Origin: Pseudomonas nitroreducens TX1
GTDB lineage: Bacteria > Pseudomonadota > Gammaproteobacteria > Pseudomonadales > Pseudomonadaceae
Direction: 5' to 3'
DNA: 64,000 bases
Assembly: GCF_000313755.1 (NCBI RefSeq)
Contig: NZ_AMZB01000138.1
Coordinates: 1-64,000, forward strand
Shown: positions 1 through 8,300 of the stretch, piece by piece
Position numbering within the stretch: position 1 is the stretch's first letter
Layout: every line of letters begins with the position of its first letter
The notes under the pieces: generated by a model
Told to the model about the DNA's origin: nothing
The model's input: the letters and a program-made list of their open reading frames with translations, nothing else
Database searches by the model: none
Translations under genes and position numbers: made by a program

Positions 1-22
1 GACACGGACCAAAAAGGGACCC

Positions 23-55
23 AAAAAGGGGACAGATTTATTTTACCTACTCTAA
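23..55 (+). repeat. REP-like repeat, left copy flanking the RAYT gene
   Basis: Copy of the island repeat (core GGGGACAGATTTATTTT followed by a CTACTCTAA end). It contains the stop codon of the transposase gene at 47-49. Similar copies occur at 816-850, 1343-1375, 1394-1430, 1788-1820 and 1838-1874. A shorter A/G-rich piece, AAAAAGGGACCC, lies just left of it at 11-22. Confidence 0.85.
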
Positions 56-736
56 TTTGGATGGTCTCCCTTGACCACGCAGTTCGATCCGGACGCCGGA
101 AATTCTCTCCACCTCATCAACAAAGCGAGAATTACCAGTCAACTGGCCCCTCTGCAGCGCATCGCGAATGAGTTGATTTTCTTCATCACTACCAAGCTGA
201 CCAAGAAAAGCACGATAGCGGTCATGGCGCTCATCTTCAGACTCGGCAAGCGCTTCATAGCATGGATCGCTATCGATCCACATGCAGGAGTCCCCAACGT
301 GCTGGGTATAGCTGGACCATGGATACTCTGCAGCACGCCGAACCAACCTAGCGCGCACAGGGTTCAGTTCTATATAGCGACTGCATGCCAACAAATACGC
401 GTCCGACTGAACCAGGCTGGACTTGAAGCGACTTTCCCATAACGTCCCACTACGGTGCTCTAAGCGATTTCTGTAACGCGTCATCCGTGCTGAGAGCGTT
501 TTCATCAACTGACTCAAACCGGTAACTGACTCATCCGGTGCAAGAAGCAGATGCACATGGTCGGTCATCAGGCAGTACGCATAAACCTTAACGCCAAACG
601 CATCCTTCAACTCACGGAGGTCAGCGAGATAGCGCTCGTAGTCCTCGCTCTCAACGAACACCACCTGTCGGTTATGGCCCCGTTGAACGACATGGTGTGG
701 GTAGTTAGGCAATATGACACGACCAACCCTAGGCAT
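47..736 (-). CDS. REP-associated tyrosine transposase (RAYT, Y1/HUH family)
   Basis: Predicted 229-aa transposase of the IS200-like Y1/HUH superfamily. RAYTs are known to act on repetitive extragenic palindromes through single-stranded DNA. The N-terminal PHHVVQRGHNRQ block, the metal-binding DHVHLLL (H-x-H) motif near residue 60, and the RYIELNPVRA block with a candidate catalytic Tyr are all present, followed by the YPWSSY motif. Length is normal for the family. I chose the ATG at 736 (MPRVGRV) because the family homology begins there; a start further upstream is also open. The reading frame is intact, so it may be active and could mobilise the REPIN copies at 1343-1430 and 1788-1874. Confidence 0.85.
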   Translation of the reverse strand: MPRVGRVILPNYPHHVVQRGHNRQVVFVESEDYERYLADLRELKDAFGVKVYAYCLMTDHVHLLLAPDESVTGLSQLMKTLSARMTRYRNRLEHRSGTLWESRFKSSLVQSDAYLLACSRYIELNPVRARLVRRAAEYPWSSYTQHVGDSCMWIDSDPCYEALAESEDERHDRYRAFLGQLGSDEENQLIRDALQRGQLTGNSRFVDEVERISGVRIELRGQGRPSKLE

Positions 737-815
737 CGCTCTCTCCATGAGTATTTGGTTTTGGAGAAAGGCTGCCACCTCTAAAGGTACCTAGTCACCT
801 TCACGTCAGCCGAGA

Positions 816-850
816 TTAGAGTAGGAAAAATAAATCTGTCCCCTTTTCGC
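816..850 (-). repeat. REP-like repeat, right copy flanking the RAYT gene
   Basis: Inverted copy of the 23-55 repeat, read as TTAGAGTAGG... ...CCCCTTTTCGC on the plus strand. It forms the right boundary of the RAYT unit and lies 33 bases from the end of the membrane-protein gene at 883. Confidence 0.85.
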
Positions 851-882
851 GCGTACACTTGGGACGGGACACAGACCGCAAA

Positions 883-1107
883 CTAACCACGCCTCTCAAG
901 ATGCAATAAAAATGAAACACCTGTAGCTCCGACCACCCCCAACCAAGCCCCAACCTTAATTAAGTATAAAAAACTATTAAACGTATATTGAAAAACCAGC
1001 CCATCCTTATACTCAACCAAATTCACAAACTGAATCAAGAATATAATCAAACAAGATGCAGCAAAGAACACACAAAATAGACACATCCAAAGAGATATCC
1101 TTTTCAC
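883..1107 (-). CDS. Small two-helix membrane protein, possible orphan immunity protein
   Basis: A 74-aa hypothetical protein with two hydrophobic segments (about residues 5-27 and 47-67) joined by a short polar loop. The gene is AT-rich, unlike the CdiA stalk. It follows the 74-aa gene at 1110 by two bases, so the two are probably cotranscribed. CDI loci are known to accumulate displaced toxin-tip/immunity pairs downstream of the active pair, and integral-membrane immunity proteins typically protect against pore-forming or membrane-acting toxins. Its role as an immunity protein is inferred from position and topology only; no family was recognised. Confidence 0.5.
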   Translation of the reverse strand: MKRISLWMCLFCVFFAASCLIIFLIQFVNLVEYKDGLVFQYTFNSFLYLIKVGAWLGVVGATGVSFLLHLERRG

Positions 1108-1109
1108 AG

Positions 1110-1322
1110 CTATTTACCTTTACTAATCTCTTGAAGAACAGCAGTATTTGAAGCCTCGGACGCTCCCGCCCCAATCATTCCACCAACCGCACCTGGAATG
1201 GAGCTCATAGGTGTTTCCTTTAGCAAATAGGAGCCTGGATAACTGAACAACTCAGAATACTTCAGAGCATTCACACTATTGCCAGAGAGACCGAACACAC
1301 TATTAACATAGCTCTTTTCCAT
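1110..1322 (-). CDS. Hypothetical small protein, possible remnant of a displaced CdiA toxin tip
   Basis: A 70-aa reading frame (ATG at 1322; a GTG at 1334 would add four residues). The C-terminal half has a Gly/Ala-rich stretch (GAVGGMIGAGASEAS) that could be a membrane-active hairpin. It directly precedes the two-helix membrane protein gene, giving a toxin-then-immunity order like cdiA-cdiI. Reading the same frame upstream, I find no stop codon until about 1461, so it stays open through the REPIN at 1343-1430, but without a good start codon. That would fit a longer toxin frame truncated by repeat insertion, though chance openness is possible. No family recognised. Confidence 0.4.
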   Translation of the reverse strand: MEKSYVNSVFGLSGNSVNALKYSELFSYPGSYLLKETPMSSIPGAVGGMIGAGASEASNTAVLQEISKGK

Positions 1323-1342
1323 ATTCCCCACCACGACAAGAG

Positions 1343-1430
1343 AAAAAGGGGACAGATTTATTTTCCGTACTCTAAAATTAACTCCGCGCCTAGTTTTAGA
1401 GTAGAAAAGTAAATCTGCCCACTTTTTCGC
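1343..1430. repeat. REPIN-like element 1 (two inverted REP copies)
   Basis: Two inverted copies of the island repeat (1343-1375 and 1394-1430) enclose an 18-base GC-richer spacer containing CCGCGCCTAG. The unit could fold into one long hairpin. Its arms match the repeats flanking the RAYT gene, so it looks like a non-autonomous element mobilised by that transposase. It lies immediately upstream of the 1110-1322 gene and downstream of the 1473-1730 gene. Confidence 0.85.
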
Positions 1431-1472
1431 TGCTCTTTTCGGCCGCTTTTCGGCCTCAGTTCATGTGCAAGA

Positions 1473-1730
1473 TCAAATTATCTCTTTCACATACGACTGA
1501 AATACACCACCCCCTTCATCCAAATGGAGACGATTACAGCTTGGACAGCGATAAACAGCAACAGCACCAGAACCTATTGCATCATAAAACTCTGCTTCAC
1601 CTATACCGCCGACAGACAAGAGACCACCAAGATCATCTATAATCTTCTCCGAGACCAAACTAAACTCACAGTCGGATGTCCCAGCCGAGAGATTAATAAC
1701 ATACCCGCACACACAAGAGAATTTTGGCAT
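1473..1730 (-). CDS. Hypothetical small Cys-rich protein, possible orphan immunity protein
   Basis: An 85-aa protein (ATG at 1730; an in-frame GTG at 1742 adds four residues). It carries a CVCG pair near the N-terminus and a CPSC pair about 60 residues later (YRCPSCNRLHL), giving a plausible four-Cys zinc-ribbon-like site. It is AT-rich and sits alone between two REPIN elements, downstream of the cdiA-cdiI pair on the same strand. The position suggests an orphan immunity gene left from an earlier toxin cassette. The zinc site is inferred from cysteine spacing; no family was identified. Confidence 0.5.
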   Translation of the reverse strand: MPKFSCVCGYVINLSAGTSDCEFSLVSEKIIDDLGGLLSVGGIGEAEFYDAIGSGAVAVYRCPSCNRLHLDEGGGVFQSYVKEII

Positions 1731-1787
1731 ATCACCATCCACTTAGGGGCGATCAAATCGAATCAAATCACAGGGAAAAGGGGACGG

Positions 1788-1874
1788 GAAAAGGGGACAG
1801 ATTTATTTTCCGTACTCTAAACCTAAGCCCGCGCCTATTTTTAGAGTAGAAAAATAAATCTATCCCCTTTTCGC
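1788..1874. repeat. REPIN-like element 2 (two inverted REP copies)
   Basis: Inverted copies at 1788-1820 and 1838-1874 enclose a 17-base spacer very similar to that of REPIN 1 (CCCGCGCCTATT against CTCCGCGCCTAGT). A partial extra AAAAGGGGAC sits just left at 1776-1785. It separates the orphan 1473-1730 gene from the 1904-2335 immunity gene. Confidence 0.85.
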
Positions 1875-1875
1875 A

Positions 1876-1902
1876 TTAAATAAATTTATCCCCCTTTCGT
1901 AC
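1876..1902 (-). repeat. Truncated REP-like copy next to REPIN 2
   Basis: The stretch TAAATAAATTTATCCCCCTTTCG repeats the inner half of the REP arm immediately after REPIN 2. It looks like a decayed or partial duplicate and ends at the stop of the 1904-2335 gene. Confidence 0.55.
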
Positions 1903-1903
1903 T

Positions 1904-2335
1904 TTACACTAAATTATCAGGGGAAATAATATCTACAGGATCCAACTTGAAGCATGGAAGAACGCCAATTAAATCTTCAGAAACAAACTTCAATTCGACC
2001 GCCGGCACTGCAATTAACTTATAACCACCATCTTCACTAGCATCATAACTATACAGCCCACGCCGAGCCATTTCGACAAAGGGAGAAATATAGCGAACTC
2101 GACTACGATCATTAGCAAAATTCGGCAAATTATCTTCCACAACAGACCATTCCGAAGAATACTCTAGCGAACTAAAATATTCAAAAGCCAGCTCATAGTT
2201 CTCTACAGATTCCCGGATAACAGCAGGCAAGTACGCTTTGCCGGCAGTTGCAAAATGAGCAACCACTCCATTAGAGAGAACGCCAAACCAATCCAGATCA
2301 GTAGTTTCTACTAACTCTTCATCCATTCTCATCAT
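1904..2335 (-). CDS. cdiI: Probable CDI immunity protein (CdiI)
   Basis: A 143-aa acidic soluble protein with no signal peptide or membrane helix. It starts at 2335 so that its ATG overlaps the cdiA TGA (ATGA), the usual close coupling of a toxin tip with its cognate immunity gene; alternative in-frame ATGs lie at 2332 and 2326. Known CDI immunity proteins bind their own CdiA C-terminal toxin in the cytoplasm and block it. Assignment rests on position, size, acidity and translational coupling; the sequence family was not recognised. The gene has the same AT-rich character as the toxin-coding 3' end of cdiA, so the two probably arrived as one cassette. Confidence 0.75.
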   Translation of the reverse strand: MMRMDEELVETTDLDWFGVLSNGVVAHFATAGKAYLPAVIRESVENYELAFEYFSSLEYSSEWSVVEDNLPNFANDRSRVRYISPFVEMARRGLYSYDASEDGGYKLIAVPAVELKFVSEDLIGVLPCFKLDPVDIISPDNLV

Positions 2336-5300
2336 TCATGACCAAATATATTTTCACAATTCTCACATCTAGGGACAACCTCCCCAGTGCGCGGCCTAAT
2401 CGCGGGTGTAAACTTTATATCCTTAACTCGCAGCGTTGGGTTGCTCAGCAATAGCTCATTAGCAGCACGAAACTCCGCACATCGACCAAGCGTATTTCCG
2501 CATGAAGTTTTTACCCCTAGCCCGCCAAGAGAATCAGCATACTCTTTTAACTCGGGAGCAATATTTTCCGGCACTACACCACTAGATGAAGTCACCACTC
2601 TACCTGTCATTGGATCAACAGCTGCAACAACTGTAGCAGGTTTATACTTCCCACCAGAGAAAGAGTCTATATAGCTATCAAGCTGCTTAGTAGCGTTGGA
2701 AAGTAGATCTCCACCGCTCTCACTAATCATGACCCATGAATAATCGCTCACCTGAATGGGCGAAGTGGTGCTTGTCGGCCCCTGCTGGTGGATGCCACTT
2801 CCTCCAGTAGTGGCTGGCGTATCCACCTTCCCATCCGCCCCATACCCCCCACTCCCAGGCTTCCAGAGCGTTGGATCCTCAGCCGGCGTGGTCAACGGCA
2901 AGTTGTCCTGCTGCGCGATCGGTGTGCCGTACAACCCCGATGCCAGCTTCGGATCGATGATCGCGATCATTGCGGCCACGGCGGCCATGGTCACGGCATT
3001 CGGTGGCACTTGATTGCCCGAGCCGGAGGTCCACGTCGGCACACCCGTGGTGGGATCGAGACCGTCCCCGCCGGAGGCATCCCCGGATTGTTGTTTCCCC
3101 TGGCTGCCGAGGATTCCGGCGACGGTCAGAAGTACGCCCGTAACGCTCGGTCTACCCGTCGTTGAAGCATTCTGTACCAGCAAATCCAGCTTCTGCTGGG
3201 AGTCCAGAATCTGCAGGATTTTCTCGGCGCCCTTGGGATCACGCTTGGCGACTTCTGCCAGGGCGTCGGCGACAACCTGGCCCGCTTCAGAGTTGGCGTC
3301 ATCCTTGAGTTGGTACTGGAAGAGCTTGCGTGCTGCGGCGCTGCGCTCCTCCGCCGAGCCATTGGCCAGGTCCCGGCGGGCCATGGCCTGCGGGATTCCC
3401 AGCGTTTCACCTACCTTGGTTACCGAGTTGGTGCTGACGTACAGCTCTTCACCCTTGTGCTCATCCTTGAGCACTTCCTGAGCCTTGTCCGTATCGCGGT
3501 TGAGGCCTGCAAGATCCTGCCCCGGATTGTCACGCACGACGATCTCGCCGGCCCCCACCGTGGCACGGTTGACCTGTTCGGCATTGCGGATGTCGTAGCT
3601 GCCGGCGATGAACTTGTTGGGCACCTGGGCCTGGTCGTTGGTGGTCTTGCCGTCCTTCTCGTTTTCCTTGCTGTTGTAGGCCATGCCCGAGGTAATATCG
3701 GTGCTCTTGTAGCGGTCCTTGTCATAAAGGTCGCTATGACCAAACGTGCCGGTGTTGAGCAGCAGGTCGCCGGTATTGCTGGCGACGACCGCACCGTCCA
3801 GCTGGGTGTGGCCTTCGGTGTAGATGTCGACGCTATCGCGGCCCTGGATTCGGGTCTGCTCGCCGACCCAATTGCGTTTTCCGTCGGTCTTGCTGACGGA
3901 GATCGCGCCGCTCCCGCCGCCAAAACCACCGGAGCCACTGTGGCTCTGGCCGTTGCCTTCGATACGGTCCTGGTCGCGTACGGAGGCGACGGTGAGATCG
4001 CGGCCGACGTCGATCTTCACGCCGCCACCCTCCACCGTGGCGCCGGCAATCAGGGTGTCGCGGCCACTGCGCAGATCGATATCACCACCGGCGTTGAGGT
4101 GGGCGTTGTTCTGCCGTGAGCCGTTCTGTTCCTGGTTGTTCCAGGCCACCGAGCCGGCGCCGTAGATGCCGCTGTTGGAGGTGTTGGTACCGGAGTTGTT
4201 CGAGCCGATATTGCTGGAGCCCTGCTGGCTGGCAACGTTGTAGTTGCCGATGCCGATGCCCACCGAGCCGCTGACGCTATCGCTGCGGTCCTTGCTGCGG
4301 TAGTTGCTCTGGCTGCTCTGGATGCTCAGGTCACGCCCTGCATCGAGCACGATATTGCGGCCGGCGTCGGCCTGGGTGCCTTGCAGGGTGATGTCGCGGC
4401 CGGCCTGGGCAATGATGTCGCGGCCGGCATTGAGGGTGGAGTTGCGCGCATCGTACTGCTGTGCCTCGCGATTGCTCTGCTCCTGGCTGGCGCCGATGTA
4501 GATGCTGGCGGAAGCGCCGGCATCGCTGGTGCCGTCGATGGTTTTCAGCACGCTGGAAACCTTTCCGAAGATGGTTTCGCCGTCCCCGAGATGGCCGAAG
4601 TTCTGGATGCCGGTACTGATGCTCTGGCTGCCCTGCACGCCGATGCTGGCGCGCTGGTGTCGCTTGACCCGCTCCTGTTCGCTGGTGTCCTGCCCGGCAT
4701 CGGAGACGATGTCGCGGCCGGCGACGAGGCGGATGTCGCGACCGGCATCGAGATCGCTGCCCTGCTGGCGAATGTCTCGACCGGCACGGATATCAAGGTC
4801 TTCCCCGGCGCGGACCTGGCTGCCCGCCGCTGCGGTGTCGACCTGCTTGCCGTGCTCGGCGCTCCAGTCGATCCCCAGGTAGGCGACGCCAGTGTTTTCC
4901 TCGGCTTTCCAGCCCAGGCCAGTCTGGCGTTTCTTGTCCCAGTCCTTGGCACTGGAGGTGCTTTGGCCGGGCAGGATGTTGACGTCACGGTCGGCCTGCA
5001 TGCCCACCGTACGCTCGGCGGCGATGTTGCTACCGACGACGTTGATGTCGCGCGCGGAGGTCATGCGCACATCCCGCCCGGCGGCGATTTCGCTCGGCGC
5101 GTTGACGGTCTGCTCGCTGGTGTTGCCAGCCTTGCTCGCGGTGTTGATGGACACCATGTTGCCGGAGTTGCTGAAACCCCACTTGCTGCGCTGCTTCTCG
5201 GCATAGGAAGAGCTGCTATCCGTACCGGCAACGATGTTGATGTCGCCTGTGGCATCGAGTTTGCCGGCATGCAGTTCCACGTCGCGGCCCGCACCGATGC

Positions 5301-8300
5301 GGCTGGCATTGACGTCGACATTGCGTCCCGCCACGAGGACGGTGTCGTTGCCACCCTGGAGGATCGAGCCGACCTGTTCGGTGGAGGCGCTATTGCGCAC
5401 CTCTTTCATCTTGGAGACGCCGAAGGCGCTGGACTTGCTCTTGCCGCTGGCGCTGGCCTGGTCCTGCTCAGTGGCCAGAATGGAGATATCCCGCGTGGCG
5501 CCGAGCATCAGGTCGTTACCTGCCTGGAGCTGGCTACCGGCAACCACCACATCACGACCGCCGTTCAGGCGAATGCCACCGTCTTCGGACTTGCTGATGT
5601 TGACGGTGAGGTCCTTACCGGCCTGAACCACCGAGTCCACATTGGCCTCGGCATAGCCCTCGGAAGTCTTGGTCTTGCTCTTGCCGAACGACCCTTCCTT
5701 TTTCTTGTACAGGTAGGCGTACTGCTCGTTCTGCGCGGCGACGATGGCGACATCGCGCTCGGCATCCAGGGCCACGTTTCCGCCGCCCTTGACCTGGCTG
5801 CCGATGACGCCCAGGTCCTGCCCCGCATACAGGGAAACATCGCCGCCGGCGGTGAGGACGGTGGATTGCTGCTCGACCAGATCGTTCTTGCTCTTGGTCT
5901 TGCGCGTGTTGCTATAGCTGTGGCTCTCATCCGCCGCCGAGGCGAGGGTGACGTCGCGGCCGGCGCTCAGGGCTGCGTCGCGCGCGGCGTCGAGGCGGCT
6001 GGCGACGGCGTTGAGGTCGCGCCCGGCGCTGATGTCGAGGTCGCGCCCGGCGCTGGCTTCGGCGCCCAGCTGGGTGGTGGTTTCGCCGTAGTAGCGGCGG
6101 CCGTTGAGCTGGCCGTTGGTGACTTCCACCGAGGCGATGTTGACGTCGCGGTCGGCGCCGATGAACAGGTCGCCACGGCTCTGCAGCACGCCACCGAGGT
6201 TGCTGACGTCGCGGCCGGCGCTGATGTCGAGGCTGTTGGCGGCCTCGATGCGGGCGGCGCTGTCGGCGAAGCTGGTGGTCCAGGTGCGGTTGGCACTCTG
6301 GGCGCTGTCGATGCGGGTGACGCTGCGTTCGTTGATCACATCGCCGGTGAGCGCGGTGAGGCTGACGTCGCGCCCAGCGACGATGCCGCCGGCGGCGTTG
6401 CGGAGGCTGTCGTCGGCGAGCAGATCGAGGCGGTTGCCGGCCTGGATCAGGCCGCTGTTGCTCAGGTTGCCTGCACTGGCGCTGAGGTTGTTGCTGGCGC
6501 GCAGGGTGCCGGCGTTGTTGAGGTTGCCGCCGCTGATGAGGCTGACGTCCTGGCCCTGAATCAATGCGCCGGTGGGGCCGAGGCGGTTTTCCGCCTGGGC
6601 GAGGTAGAGCACCGGGACGAGGACCTTCTCGCCGTTCACTTCGGCTGCCTCAAGCCAGACGATGTCCTGGGTCAGGGCCGCGACCTGTTCAGCGGAGAGG
6701 CCGACGCCGACGGAGAGCTGCAGGCTGTCCTTGTAGGCGATGGCGTTGTCCATCAGGTAGCGGAACAGGGCTTCGTCGCTGGCCATGCCGTCGATGAAGC
6801 GCTGGCCGGTGCGGGCGGCCACGGCCTGCTGGATCAGGCGCTGCTCGTAGAGGCCGTCGCCGAGGCGCTTCTGCGATTTGTCCGGGTCGTAGCCGAGCTG
6901 GCCGAGCAGATAGTCGGAGCTGAGAAAGCTCTTCAGGCTGGTCAGCTCGGGGTTGGTTTCGATCAGGTACTTGTGGCTGTTGCTCGGCGTGGCGCTGCTG
7001 GGCAGGCCCTGCACACGCGGGATGTCGAAGCCGGACTGGGCGTTGGCGGCGGTCGCGCCACCGCTCACGGCCACATTGTCTGCACCGCTGGTACTGCCGC
7101 CCTGTGCCTGTTCGCGCTGGGCGGTCCCGAGGTTCTGGCCATTGAAGCCAAGCTCGCCGACGCCCTGCACACTGCCGGCAGAGCCCCCGCTACCTTCTTG
7201 GCCGCTCAGGCGGAACAGGCCGTTGCTGCCAGTGGGCAGGCTGAAGCCCGGCAGGGTGATGGGGTTGACCTGCTGCTGGGCGAGGTCGGGCGGCAGTTGC
7301 GAGTTGATCGGCACCACGGTGGCGACCGGGCTGGCGCCGATGGCGGTGTCGCCGGTCTTCTGGCCCGGATTGACGAAGGTGTAATTGTTGCGGATGACGC
7401 TGTTGTTGATCTCGTTGCTGGCGGTGATGCTGACGTTGCCGGCGGCCTGGATGATGCCGGCGTAGCTCTGGTCACCATTGTTCAGTTCGGTGACGGTACG
7501 GTACTGGGTGAGTTCCTGTTCGGTGCGGGCGATGAAATGGCTCATCGCGGCGGCGAGGCCAGCCGGGTCGTTGACGTAGTTGGGGCTGTCGATCCAGTAC
7601 TGGTCGGTAAAGGCGTTGGCCTCGCTGGTCCAGCTGCCCATGCTGTTGGTGCGCTGGGATTTGAAGACGCGGAAAGTCTCGGTCTCACCGGTGACAACGC
7701 CTTCATTGCTCAGGCTGGCGACGTTGGCATAGAGGTTCTGCCCGGCGCTGATGACGCTGCTGGCGTTGTTGATCGAGTCGCCCAGCAGGTTGAGGTTGCC
7801 GCCGGCGCTGATGGAAGAAGCAGCGCTGGCCTGGAGTACTTCGAGCTTGTCGCGCTCGGTGATCTCCCAGACGCCGTTACGCTTGCCGGAACAGTCGGCG
7901 ATGCTGTCGTTGAGGTACTTGTAGCAGTTCACCTCGACGATCTGCGCGGTGTACTTGCCGGCGTTATTGACCACCAGCACCACGCGCTCGTTGTTCAGCG
8001 CGCCGACGTTCAGGCGCATGTCGCCCTGGCTTTCGATAGTGGCGGAAAGGTTGTCCAGGCTGGCGGCGCGGCCACCGTTGTCATCACCGGCGAAGTCGAG
8101 GCTGCCGAGGCTGTAGATGTTGGCGTAGCGGTTGGTGAGGTTCTGCGCGTGCAGTTGCATATCGCCGCCGCTGAAGATCAGCGCGCCGTTCTGCTCGCCG
8201 TCATTGCGCAGGTTCCAGGCGCTGAGGTGCACGTCGCCGGCGCCGCCCAGGGTGCCGTAGTTGTCGAGGGTGCCGGCACTGGCGGTGAGGTTGTCGCCAG

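Larger units (their letters stand above)
23..850. mobile_element. RAYT transposase gene bounded by inverted REP-like repeats
   Basis: A single transposase gene (47-736, minus) lies between two inverted copies of a ~33-bp sequence containing GGGGACAGATTTATTTT. The left copy is at 23-55; the right copy at 816-850 is its reverse complement with only one or two differences over the shared ~32 bases. The left repeat overlaps the end of the gene and supplies its TAG stop codon. This is the arrangement known for REP-associated tyrosine transposases. No target-site duplication was identified, so the outer limits are the repeat edges only. The element sits at the distal end of the CDI immunity-gene zone. 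Confidence 0.75.
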
